Shown here: positions 7,306 to 14,850 of the stretch, in pieces
How positions within the stretch are numbered: the first letter of the stretch is position 1
How the letters are laid out: each line of letters begins with the position of its first letter
Assembly (NCBI RefSeq): GCF_003550015.1
Contig: NZ_QXEV01000004.1
Location: forward strand, 1-50,727
DNA: 50,727 nt
Reading direction: 5' to 3'
Source of the DNA: Anaeroplasma bactoclasticum
GTDB lineage: Bacteria > Bacillota_I > Bacilli_A > Acholeplasmatales > Anaeroplasmataceae
Notes under the pieces: model-generated
The model's database searches: none
What the model saw: only the letters and a program-made list of their open reading frames with translations
What the model was told of the DNA's origin: nothing
Position numbers and translations under genes: made by a program

Positions 7306-10300
7306 CTAGTTTTTTCTTCTTTTTACTCCTTGGAGTAAGTCTTTTATACGGAATCTCTTATTATAATAATTACCAAAAATATATTGATAACCATTTTCTC
7401 TTGCCATATCTATATCTATACTACTATCCATATTCGATAGGATAACTGTAACATTATGCTTTTCACATAATTCTAATATTTCTGGAATAGAGCTTGAATT
7501 TACTCCATGGTAATCATAAATTAGATAATCACATAAGCCTCTATATACATCAAATATATCTTTAGATGCTAAATGATAATTTGTATCACGCAAGGATTCT
7601 AGGCATGTATTATGAATAGAATCTGTAACTAAAGTTATATATTTTGGATTAACCTTATAAAACTTCTCATTTGTAGCTAGAGATTCTAAATATTTTTCTT
7701 CTAATGTTTCTTTAGAAACAGGAATAAATAAATTAGGATAAGCTTTTGTTTCATTATTAAATAATCTCATCTCTTGATAAGCCATACGAAGCATATATTT
7801 TTCTATATTAGAAACTAATCCTTTTTTCTTTATGACATTATCCATATCTTCTTTAGATATTTCTAAAGTATCCATACTAATTTCTAAATAGAAGCCTAAT
7901 ACCTTATTTCCTGTTAAATTTACTATTTGCTTATACATCAAAGAAAGCTTACCTTGATCTATTGCTTCACTAATTGCAGTTACTAAATGATTTTGATAGA
8001 ATCTTTCTTTCGCAAGATGGGAATCATAATGAGCAATATGATTATCTAAAGAATCCATATTTGATGCATCAATTAATGCATCACTTGCATTTTCAATTAG
8101 CTCATGAATATCATTAAAATTCATATTTTTACCTAATCGAAATACACCAGCATTAAATCTTATATTTACTCTATAATTTAATTGCTTCATAGAAAGCGAT
8201 GCATTATCTAATGCATTTTTAAGTATAGAATCTACAATTCTTTTATCATTGATATCCTTGATTAAAACTGCATAGGTTGTACCAAATAAATGATATAATT
8301 CGATATTAAAATGATTACTGAAGGCATCCTTTAGCTTTAATCCTACGGCATAGATTACTTGATTATAGAAATTTAAGCCATAAATATCTTTATAGAATAA
8401 GGAATCTATAACATCAATAATAACTAAGGATAATTTCTTTTTAGAATATTCCTTAGCTAAATCAACAGTCAATTTAACCTCTGTTTGCATATGAGATATA
8501 GGATTTTCATATGCTAGAGCAACTAAATCATCCTTTTCCTTTTTCTCGCTTGTAATATCTTCTATTAAAGAATAAATGATAATCATTCCATTATTTAATA
8601 ATGGATAGAATCTTTCTTTAATTCTAACCTTACTATTTCCCTTTTTGAAATCATATTCAAAGATAATATCTTTAGACTTTAGGGCATATAATTCTTTTAA
8701 TATTTCTTTATATTTTATGACATCAGAAGATTCCATATGCATAAAATAATCTTTATCTGTTAAGGTTTCTAATACGCCAAGTATTTCTTGAGCTTTATCG
8801 GAAAAATGATAATAGCCTTCTAAATTCTCTATAACACCTAAAGACATATTTTCTTGAATGAATAGCATTTTACTATTTTTAATATCATTCTTTTCTCTAT
8901 CTAAATACTCAATTAATTTTGTATTTAAAACGGAAGTTATAAGCTTTAAGGATTCATAGCATAAATCTTCACTTAAAAATGGTGTATCAGATAAATATGT
9001 AATAGAACCAAGCTCTCTATTATTATCAAATAATGGAATAGCTATAGCATAAGTATCACTGATAAAATCTTTTCCTGTAACGATACTTTTAGAATAAGTT
9101 TTATCTGATAAATCTAAGAATACCTCACGCCCCATTTGCATAGCCTGATATCCAAGTGTACCATCTAATAAATCGACCTTTGGTTCTTTATCATATACTC
9201 TTTCAACCTTATAATGCAAACCTAAATATTTATAATCAAAATATAATAAATAGATTTCTTTTATAGAATATTGATTAGCTATTTCTATAGAAGCTCTTCG
9301 AAATGCTTCTCTAAATTTAACATTATGGTCTACTTGATTCATTGTATCAAAAATTATAGATAGCTTTCTATAATTTTCGGATACAGTTATATTCTTAACC
9401 GTCTTAATATCTTCAATTACCTTTTGACTTTGTAAAGGTAATTCTACTACTTTAGGATTTAATATACCAAGAGGACTATAGCTTGTATCTTCAGCCTTAA
9501 TTAAAGGAAGTGTAACCTCTTCCTTTTCTTCTATAGTAGGAATTACAATTTCTTCTTTTTTCTTGGATTTTTTTACAACCTTTTTGATATCTTCCTTCGG
9601 ATTTAATACATCCTCTAATTCTTCTATTTTTCTTCTATAAGAAATAATAGATGAAGCTGTATTCGTATGAATATATAAATCTAGAGCCGCTTTAGCAAAC
9701 TCTAAGGATTCCTTAGGATAATCTATTGTTATATATTCTTCATAATTACTTTCTACAATAGAAGCCTTTTTATAATTATCTACTAAAATATATGATTTAA
9801 TCATATAAGATGCGATTAATAGCTTCTTATCAATAGATGCATCATATTCATTAAAGAAGGAATCTCCATCTTGAATGACTCTTATATAATTCTTTCTTAT
9901 AAAAGCTATTTCTATTTTATTTTTAGCTATTTCTTCTTGATGAGATAAATCTAGAGTTGTTGCATAATAGGATTCAAGCCTTGGAATTAATTCTAAATAT
10001 TTATCATAATCTCTTTCCATATAATAAATATCCGATAATTTTTCTAAAGCAAAGATTTCTTCTTCTCTAGTGATATCATCATCTAGATATTCCTTTAAAG
10101 ATTGTTTAGCATTTTCGTAATCACGTTTTGCTAAATATAATCTTGTAGAATCCTTAATATACTCACTTTGACGTGAAATAGGTAAATATTTTTGTTTGAT
10201 ACGAATATATTTTGCTGCTTGATCATATGCACCAATAGAAATAGTAACATCAACAATAGAACTACATAAGGCAATTACTCCTTCGGAATCCATTTTATTG

Positions 10301-10491
10301 ATATCAGGTACATATTCATATAATAATTTTAATGCATCATTCGTTTTACCAAGCTCATGTAAAACTAAGCCTTTATAGGCTATAGCCTTCATGTAATCTT
10401 TTGAAAATTTAGTCTTTTGGCTTACAAAAAGATCAATCTTTTTTACCGAAGACTGTACTTTATCTAATTGTAAGATTTCATCTAAAGACAT
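7306..10491 (-). CDS. TPR-GAF-PAS protein with degenerate GGDEF and EAL domains
   Basis: The protein has 1061 residues and no signal peptide or membrane segment. Residues 1-290 are helical, TPR-like repeats; 300-345 a charged linker; 375-530 a GAF-like sensor domain; 545-655 a PAS-like domain; 660-815 a diguanylate-cyclase fold and 825-1055 an EAL fold. The cyclase signature is FGTTY (around 737-741) instead of GG[DE]EF, and the EAL signature around 870 reads LEIS while the DDFG-type motif near 994 reads YDYHG. Both enzyme domains therefore look inactive, and the protein may be a nucleotide-binding or scaffold regulator. It follows yfcE by 9 nt and is probably co-transcribed with rdgB-yfcE. 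I use the ATG at 10491; an in-frame TTG lies one codon upstream. Confidence 0.8.
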   Translation of the reverse strand: MSLDEILQLDKVQSSVKKIDLFVSQKTKFSKDYMKAIAYKGLVLHELGKTNDALKLLYEYVPDINKMDSEGVIALCSSIVDVTISIGAYDQAAKYIRIKQKYLPISRQSEYIKDSTRLYLAKRDYENAKQSLKEYLDDDITREEEIFALEKLSDIYYMERDYDKYLELIPRLESYYATTLDLSHQEEIAKNKIEIAFIRKNYIRVIQDGDSFFNEYDASIDKKLLIASYMIKSYILVDNYKKASIVESNYEEYITIDYPKESLEFAKAALDLYIHTNTASSIISYRRKIEELEDVLNPKEDIKKVVKKSKKKEEIVIPTIEEKEEVTLPLIKAEDTSYSPLGILNPKVVELPLQSQKVIEDIKTVKNITVSENYRKLSIIFDTMNQVDHNVKFREAFRRASIEIANQYSIKEIYLLYFDYKYLGLHYKVERVYDKEPKVDLLDGTLGYQAMQMGREVFLDLSDKTYSKSIVTGKDFISDTYAIAIPLFDNNRELGSITYLSDTPFLSEDLCYESLKLITSVLNTKLIEYLDREKNDIKNSKMLFIQENMSLGVIENLEGYYHFSDKAQEILGVLETLTDKDYFMHMESSDVIKYKEILKELYALKSKDIIFEYDFKKGNSKVRIKERFYPLLNNGMIIIYSLIEDITSEKKEKDDLVALAYENPISHMQTEVKLTVDLAKEYSKKKLSLVIIDVIDSLFYKDIYGLNFYNQVIYAVGLKLKDAFSNHFNIELYHLFGTTYAVLIKDINDKRIVDSILKNALDNASLSMKQLNYRVNIRFNAGVFRLGKNMNFNDIHELIENASDALIDASNMDSLDNHIAHYDSHLAKERFYQNHLVTAISEAIDQGKLSLMYKQIVNLTGNKVLGFYLEISMDTLEISKEDMDNVIKKKGLVSNIEKYMLRMAYQEMRLFNNETKAYPNLFIPVSKETLEEKYLESLATNEKFYKVNPKYITLVTDSIHNTCLESLRDTNYHLASKDIFDVYRGLCDYLIYDYHGVNSSSIPEILELCEKHNVTVILSNMDSSIDIDMARENGYQYIFGNYYNKRFRIKDLLQGVKRRKN

Positions 10492-10500
10492 CAATTTTCA

Positions 10501-10947
10501 TCACCACTTAAATTCAAATTTTTTATAGTTCTTATCCTCAAAATAATAATAGATATAATCATCTGTAATAATGATTCTAAAATCATCCATATAGGCTCCA
10601 GGATTCATTGTAAGTAAATCATCACTTGGTCTCCAAATAGGAATATGCGTATGTCCAAATAGACATACAGAAGCTCCAAGCTCTAGTGCTCTATACATTA
10701 CTCTATCATAGGATTCCTTTACTCCATAGTAATGACCATGTGTAATGAATACCTTTCTCCCAAATAAATCTAAAAGTAATTCCTTTGGACCAAAAGAATC
10801 ACAATTTCCTATAACATAATGGATATTATTGTTTTTTAATATAGGCAAGCTATTCCCATAATCCCCACAATGAATTATGGCATCAAATTCTTTAAAATTT
10901 TCATCAACTAATTTATTATGGCTATCGCTTATAAGTAAAATCTTCAT
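10501..10947 (-). CDS. YfcE/MJ0936-family metallophosphoesterase
   Basis: The protein has 148 residues. The calcineurin-like two-metal motifs are all visible: ISDSHN near 7, HCGDYG near 26, IGNCDSFG near 46, THGHYYGV near 69 and FGHTHIP near 97. Family members hydrolyse phosphodiesters with Mn2+; the physiological substrate is unknown. It overlaps rdgB by 26 nt, the same order as ysnA-ysnB in Bacillus subtilis. The gene ends in TGA, one of the direct signs that UGA is not tryptophan here. Confidence 0.9.
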   Translation of the reverse strand: MKILLISDSHNKLVDENFKEFDAIIHCGDYGNSLPILKNNNIHYVIGNCDSFGPKELLLDLFGRKVFITHGHYYGVKESYDRVMYRALELGASVCLFGHTHIPIWRPSDDLLTMNPGAYMDDFRIIITDDYIYYYFEDKNYKKFEFKW

Positions 10948-11512
10948 TGATTAGCTCCTTCATCTTAGCTATTGCCCTTGCACGATGGGAAATTGTATTT
11001 TTTAATTCTAATGGGACCTCTGCAAAGGTCTTTTTAAATTCTTCAATATAAAAATATGGGTCATAGCCAAAACCATTTTCACCCTTAGGTGTATCAATAA
11101 TAATACCCTCAACAGTTCCTTCAGTAACTAAATAATTCCCATCTGGATAATAAATACAAATGGCACATACATATCTAGCACTTCTATTTTCTATGCCTTG
11201 TAAATTTTTAATTAACAATTTATTATTATCATCATCGTTATGAGTACCAGCATATCTAGCTGAATATATACCAGGTTCACCACCAAGTGCATCAACCATT
11301 AAGCCTGAATCATCAGATATTGCAATACATCCTAAATCCTTTGATACCTGTTTTGCTTTAATAATGGCATTTTCCTTAAATGTATTTCCATCTTCTATGA
11401 TATCCTTATCATACCCAATTTCATGTAAGGTTTTAAATTCAACTTTATCCGTACCAAATAGACTTTTAAATTCATAAACCTTATTCTTATTATTTGTAGC
11501 TATAACAACCAT
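10922..11512 (-). CDS. rdgB: XTP/dITP pyrophosphatase (RdgB/HAM1)
   Basis: The protein has 196 residues. It removes non-canonical purine nucleoside triphosphates such as dITP and XTP, preventing their incorporation. Motifs: IATNNKNKVYEF at the N-terminus, AISDDSGLMVDALGGEPGIYSARYAG in the middle, GYDPYFY and SHRARAI at the C-terminal end. It leads the rdgB-yfcE-(GGDEF/EAL-like) unit and has a TATAAT -10 box at 11540-11545, 28 nt upstream. Confidence 0.95.
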   Translation of the reverse strand: MVVIATNNKNKVYEFKSLFGTDKVEFKTLHEIGYDKDIIEDGNTFKENAIIKAKQVSKDLGCIAISDDSGLMVDALGGEPGIYSARYAGTHNDDDNNKLLIKNLQGIENRSARYVCAICIYYPDGNYLVTEGTVEGIIIDTPKGENGFGYDPYFYIEEFKKTFAEVPLELKNTISHRARAIAKMKELINEDFTYKR

Positions 11513-11539
11513 GTTAAATACCTCGTAAAATATGAAAAT

Positions 11540-11567
11540 ATTATAACATACTAATTAAAATTAGTAT
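11540..11567 (-). promoter_or_regulatory. rdgB promoter with overlapping palindrome
   Basis: TATAAT on the minus strand at 11540-11545. The spacer and -35 region are covered by a perfect 9-bp inverted repeat ATACTAATT-AA-AATTAGTAT (11548-11567), a plausible operator. No good -35 box is visible, which fits an activated or repressed promoter, but chance in AT-rich DNA is possible. Confidence 0.5.
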
Positions 11568-11587
11568 ATTCATTATAAAGAAAATCA

Positions 11588-11612
11588 TGAAAAAAAGGGG
11601 ATTTACCCCTTT
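11588..11612 (-). terminator. Terminator of the zinc-ribbon membrane protein gene
   Basis: AAAGGGG (11594-11600) pairs with CCCCTTT (11606-11612), with a 5-nt loop and a run of T on the minus strand. Confidence 0.85.
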
Positions 11613-11620
11613 AAATATCA

Positions 11621-12610
11621 CTATTTAATTCTTGTATGACAAGCTCCACAATAGGATAGATTTACTAATCTTTCACCACAGTATGGGCAATATTTGAATT
11701 TGCTTTTAGATACATTTTCAAATTCAACCTCAACCCCTCCACCATTTTTATAGATTTTATAATCCTCCTCATCGATTTTACCATCGTGATTTAAGTCTCC
11801 AACAAATTTAATAGAAACTAAATACTTCTTTCTTTGAATAATACCATATCCTAAGAAGGCTGAGCCTAAAATTAGGAATACGAATAAAGTAATCATAGGT
11901 GCTGCATTATACTCAAATTCATAATGGCTTGGGTTTACCATAGATACATAAATATAGTACTGACTACCTTCTGTAATCATGCTTGAATACTCCTTCTTAT
12001 CACTCCCCTGTCCAGAGTAGGGTGCTCCATTATAGGAATAAGTGAAGGAATAGGAAACCTCACTTGATGTTTCATATTTACTTGTAACTGTAGCTTTTAC
12101 CTTTACCTGGTTTAATAATAAAAATAATACTAAGCCAAGCCCCATTAATACATAGCCTACAATTCTTGCTGACCTAGTTATAATACGATTACTTTTAGGC
12201 TCCTCAGTTTTTGCATAAACCTTTGTGCTATCTTTAGAAATGGAATTTAAAAAGCTATCAATATCTATTTTATTTATATCTATTGTTTCTTTGATTTCTT
12301 CCTTTTCCTTTTGATATCTCTTAATATTTATAATAATAATTGCAACACCAGCAATCGTAAAGAATAGGAACATAATTGTAGCTATAAATATCTTTGCAGC
12401 AAGCTCTATTTCCGCTTGTGAAATTAAATAAACCATAAATACATCCAATACTAAAAAGAATATACCAGTTCCTATATTAAATATAGGGTGTCCTGGATTA
12501 TAGTAATGGTGACATCTACAGTAATGATAATCATCATCATGAGAATCATTGCTGCTGTAATTTGAGTTTGAACCTGAGTTGTGGTTTGTACCACCGTAAA
12601 ATCCTCCCAT
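11621..12610 (-). CDS. Membrane protein with DUF3592-like, EF-hand-like and zinc-ribbon parts
   Basis: I do not recognise this 329-residue protein as a named gene. Residues 1-42 are Gly/Asn/Ser-rich and end in a His/Asp/Cys cluster (HDDDYHYCRCHHYY). Hydrophobic helices lie near 45-65, 70-95, 148-167 and 238-258. The stretch between the third and fourth (about 170-235; ATVTSKYET, NGAPYSGQG, VNPSHYEF) resembles the extracellular DUF3592 fold. After the last helix comes DLNHDGKIDEED, a good EF-hand/dockerin-type calcium loop, and the end is a zinc ribbon (CPYCG...CGAC). The ribosome site GGAGGG is 8 nt from the ATG. It diverges from coaD. Confidence 0.65.
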   Translation of the reverse strand: MGGFYGGTNHNSGSNSNYSSNDSHDDDYHYCRCHHYYNPGHPIFNIGTGIFFLVLDVFMVYLISQAEIELAAKIFIATIMFLFFTIAGVAIIIINIKRYQKEKEEIKETIDINKIDIDSFLNSISKDSTKVYAKTEEPKSNRIITRSARIVGYVLMGLGLVLFLLLNQVKVKATVTSKYETSSEVSYSFTYSYNGAPYSGQGSDKKEYSSMITEGSQYYIYVSMVNPSHYEFEYNAAPMITLFVFLILGSAFLGYGIIQRKKYLVSIKFVGDLNHDGKIDEEDYKIYKNGGGVEVEFENVSKSKFKYCPYCGERLVNLSYCGACHTRIK

Positions 12611-12640
12611 AATAATCCCTCCAAATTTTTTTACACACCT

Positions 12641-12687
12641 AGTATATCATTTATATACTTTTAAATAAAGTATATATGTTATATAAT
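12641..12687. promoter_or_regulatory. Divergent promoters of coaD and the zinc-ribbon gene
   Basis: On the plus strand TATAAT (12682-12687) precedes coaD by 21 nt. On the minus strand TGATATACT (12641-12649) is an extended -10 box for the zinc-ribbon gene. Between them a perfect 9-bp inverted repeat, ATATACTTT (12653-12661) and AAAGTATAT (12667-12675), could be a shared operator. Confidence 0.55.
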
Positions 12688-12708
12688 GAAAGAAAGCGAG
12701 GTATTTAT

Positions 12709-13188
12709 ATGAGAAAAGCCGTATATCCTGGATCCTTTGATCCAATTTCTAATGGACATTTAGATATAATAAAAAGAGCTTCAAAGCTCTTTGATGAGGT
12801 ACATGTTGTTGTATCCTTTAATATAGCCAAAGGCACATCTTTTACAGTTGAAGAAAGAATTGAGATGCTAAAAAAAGCAACAGCAGGATTAACAAATATT
12901 GTTATAACATCTTGGGATGGACTTGTTGTAAGCTACTGTAAAAATAATGGAATAAAAGTTATCATTCGTGGTATGAGAAATTATTCCGATTATGAAAATG
13001 AATTTTCTTTATTCCAATACAATAAAGATATTTATCCTGATGTTGAAACAATCCTTCTTATGCCTACAACAAAAAATCAAATGGTATCTTCTTCTGCAAT
13101 CAAGGAATTAGTTACATTTGGTTGTGCAATTGATAAATATGTTCCAAAATGCTTAATAGAAGAAATCACCAATAAATTTAAAAAATAA
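12709..13188 (+). CDS. coaD: Phosphopantetheine adenylyltransferase
   Basis: The protein has 159 residues. It transfers AMP from ATP to 4'-phosphopantetheine, the penultimate step of coenzyme A synthesis. The nucleotidyltransferase motif is YPGSFDPISNGHLDII (residues 5-20), RGMRNYSDYENE near 86-97 contacts substrate, and VSSSAIKEL near 127 is the ATP-binding block. I start at the ATG 12709, which follows a GAGGT site, rather than an upstream in-frame ATG at 12676 that precedes the -10 box. Confidence 0.96.
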   Translation: MRKAVYPGSFDPISNGHLDIIKRASKLFDEVHVVVSFNIAKGTSFTVEERIEMLKKATAGLTNIVITSWDGLVVSYCKNNGIKVIIRGMRNYSDYENEFSLFQYNKDIYPDVETILLMPTTKNQMVSSSAIKELVTFGCAIDKYVPKCLIEEITNKFKK

Positions 13189-13236
13189 AGGGGCTGTCAG
13201 AAACTAAAATAGTTTCTCAGCCCCTTCAGTTTTTTA
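13188..13236. terminator. Bidirectional terminator, copy 1 of a duplicated hairpin
   Basis: The outer stem AAGGGGCTG (13188-13196) pairs with CAGCCCCTT (13218-13226); the inner stem AGAAACTA (13199-13206) pairs with TAGTTTCT (13210-13217) around an AAA loop. It lies between the convergent coaD and BspA-like genes. A second copy is at 14409-14448. Confidence 0.85.
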
Positions 13237-14325
13237 TTCCCATATTGTTATATTGCCATCTACATAATGCCAATAATTTCCTTCATTTGAAGGAGCAGTT
13301 TCACTGTATAAATATATATAACCTATTGGGTGGCACCATCCTTCTATATAAAAATAACCATCCTTTGTATAAGGACTTATATGCGTTATAACTACATTTC
13401 CAATACTTTGTCTATGTGTGTAGAATAAGTCTTTACTTACAATGGAACTAAAGTCAGAACCATTATAATAAAGTTTGGTCTCATAACTATTACAGAATGC
13501 AAAGGGAACCTCAGATATTTTTTTCATTGTAGATGGAATATATATTTCATTTAAATTGTAATAAGATCTATCATCCTTTTCAATGAATACATCCAAAAGA
13601 ACGAACGCATAAATAGCAATTTCTTCGACTCCTTCTTCAAACTTTATACTATTTAAAGATTCACATCCCATAAATGCACAGGAGTCTATTTTCTTAACAT
13701 TAGAAGGAATTGTTAATTCCGTTTGATTATATATATAAAAGGCAAAGGAACCAATTTCTTTCACTGTACTAGGAATCTTTGGACTATTTAATCCAGCTAT
13801 AAGTATCTTATCTGTTTTCGTTTCAATAATACAATTCGAGTTCTCTCTTGAATCGAAATATGGATTATCTATAGCTACTTCAATATCTCCTACATTAGGA
13901 ACATAAAATCCCATCTTTTCTTTATTTATCATTGCATATGTAAATTCATCAAAACCATCATCTCTTATACGAGAAACTGTTTTAGGTACAATGATTTTCG
14001 TTTTATAAATTAAAGAATCTGGTGTAAGCTTTTCTTTAACATAGTCAAACTTAATTTCAGTTACAGTATATTTCTTTTCAACCCATCTTTCCTTAATGGT
14101 AATTTCTTCAGGAATATGTATTTCTTTACCATTTTGTGGAATGAAAAAGCATGCTTCATTTTCTGAATCATTCATTAATTCTATTTTGTATTTATACCCA
14201 TCCATTTCATATTCCCTAATTCCTTCAGAATCTTTTAAATTTTGTACAAATACTATTGTAAGAATTGTAGCTATTAAAGCTATAGCACTTGCGATTATAA
14301 TTAAATATTTTAACTTTTTATTCAT
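13234..14325 (-). CDS. BspA-like leucine-rich-repeat protein with N-terminal anchor
   Basis: The protein has 363 residues. Residues 3-27 are a hydrophobic membrane anchor or uncleaved signal (KLKYLIIIASAIALIATILTIVF). The middle carries LRR_5/BspA-type repeats: IPSTVKEIGSFAF, IPSNVKKIDSCAFMGCESL, FEEGVEEIAIYAF and IPSTMKKI, around residues 180-270. BspA-like proteins are usually surface-exposed and involved in adhesion in host-associated bacteria. I use the ATG at 14325 because GGAGAGGG precedes it, and because the longer reading frame would begin inside the promoter (TATAAT 14354-14359, TTGACT 14377-14382). Both sides carry copies of the same terminator hairpin. Confidence 0.8.
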   Translation of the reverse strand: MNKKLKYLIIIASAIALIATILTIVFVQNLKDSEGIREYEMDGYKYKIELMNDSENEACFFIPQNGKEIHIPEEITIKERWVEKKYTVTEIKFDYVKEKLTPDSLIYKTKIIVPKTVSRIRDDGFDEFTYAMINKEKMGFYVPNVGDIEVAIDNPYFDSRENSNCIIETKTDKILIAGLNSPKIPSTVKEIGSFAFYIYNQTELTIPSNVKKIDSCAFMGCESLNSIKFEEGVEEIAIYAFVLLDVFIEKDDRSYYNLNEIYIPSTMKKISEVPFAFCNSYETKLYYNGSDFSSIVSKDLFYTHRQSIGNVVITHISPYTKDGYFYIEGWCHPIGYIYLYSETAPSNEGNYWHYVDGNITIWE

Positions 14326-14353
14326 AAATCCCTCTCCATTCTTTTTCAAAAAA

Positions 14354-14382
14354 ATTATATGATTAAAAAATATATCAGTCAA
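14354..14382 (-). promoter_or_regulatory. Sigma-A promoter of the BspA-like gene
   Basis: TTGACT (14377-14382), 17-bp spacer, TATAAT (14354-14359) on the minus strand, 28 nt before the start codon. Confidence 0.85.
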
Positions 14383-14401
14383 TAACTTTGTTTACTGCAT
14401 A

Positions 14402-14448
14402 AAAAGAGAAGAGGCTGTTAAGAAACTAAAATAGTTTCTCAGCCTCTT
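14402..14448 (-). terminator. Nudix-gene terminator, copy 2 of the duplicated hairpin
   Basis: The outer stem AAGAGGCTG (14409-14417) pairs with CAGCCTCTT (14440-14448); the inner stem AGAAACTA (14421-14428) pairs with TAGTTTCT (14432-14439). The inner hairpin is identical to copy 1, and the outer stem differs by a compensated G-C to A-T change. Confidence 0.85.
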
Positions 14449-14850
14449 TTATTTTAAATGTCTTCTAGCAAGTCTTAAAATTTCTTTATCCGATTCATAA
14501 GTTAATGTATTTATGGCATCTTCAAATTCTAAAAATAGAATTTGATTTACCTCTTCTTCTTGAGCCTTTACATCTAAAGATACAATTTCTCCAACAAAGA
14601 ATACAACATCCTTTATTACACCAACCTTAGGGGAATATGTAATAACCTGACGGAAGGATGTATCTAATTTAGCATCTAAGTTTGTTTCTTCTTTAATTTC
14701 TCTTAGGGCAGTTTCTTCTTCAGTTTCATTTCCTTCTACATGACCTTTAACTAAAGAATAATGTCCAAGTCTCATTTTTTCAATTAAATAAAATCTTTTG
14801 CCTTCCTTCATTAAATATAGGACAGCACCACAACTTTTCTCTCTTTCCAT
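14449..14850 (-). CDS. Nudix hydrolase, Ap4A-hydrolase-like
   Basis: The protein has 133 residues. The Nudix box is GHVEGNETEEETALREIKEE (about 38-57) followed by TNL, matching GX5EX7REUXEEXGU except for N in place of the last G. The N-terminus EKSCGAVLYL and KGHVEGNET resemble asymmetric diadenosine tetraphosphate hydrolases, so it probably cleaves Ap4A or a related nucleotide. A strong AAGGAGG site precedes the ATG. The first 71 nt overlap the 3' end of the MATE gene in another frame, which suggests coupled translation. Confidence 0.85.
   Translation of the reverse strand: MEREKSCGAVLYLMKEGKRFYLIEKMRLGHYSLVKGHVEGNETEEETALREIKEETNLDAKLDTSFRQVITYSPKVGVIKDVVFFVGEIVSLDVKAQEEEVNQILFLEFEDAINTLTYESDKEILRLARRHLK

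Noticed and set aside
13234-14382. BspA-like gene as a transposon flanked by inverted repeats
   Set aside because: The flanking hairpins are internally symmetrical terminators, no transposase or target-site duplication is seen, so duplication of a terminator is the simpler reading.
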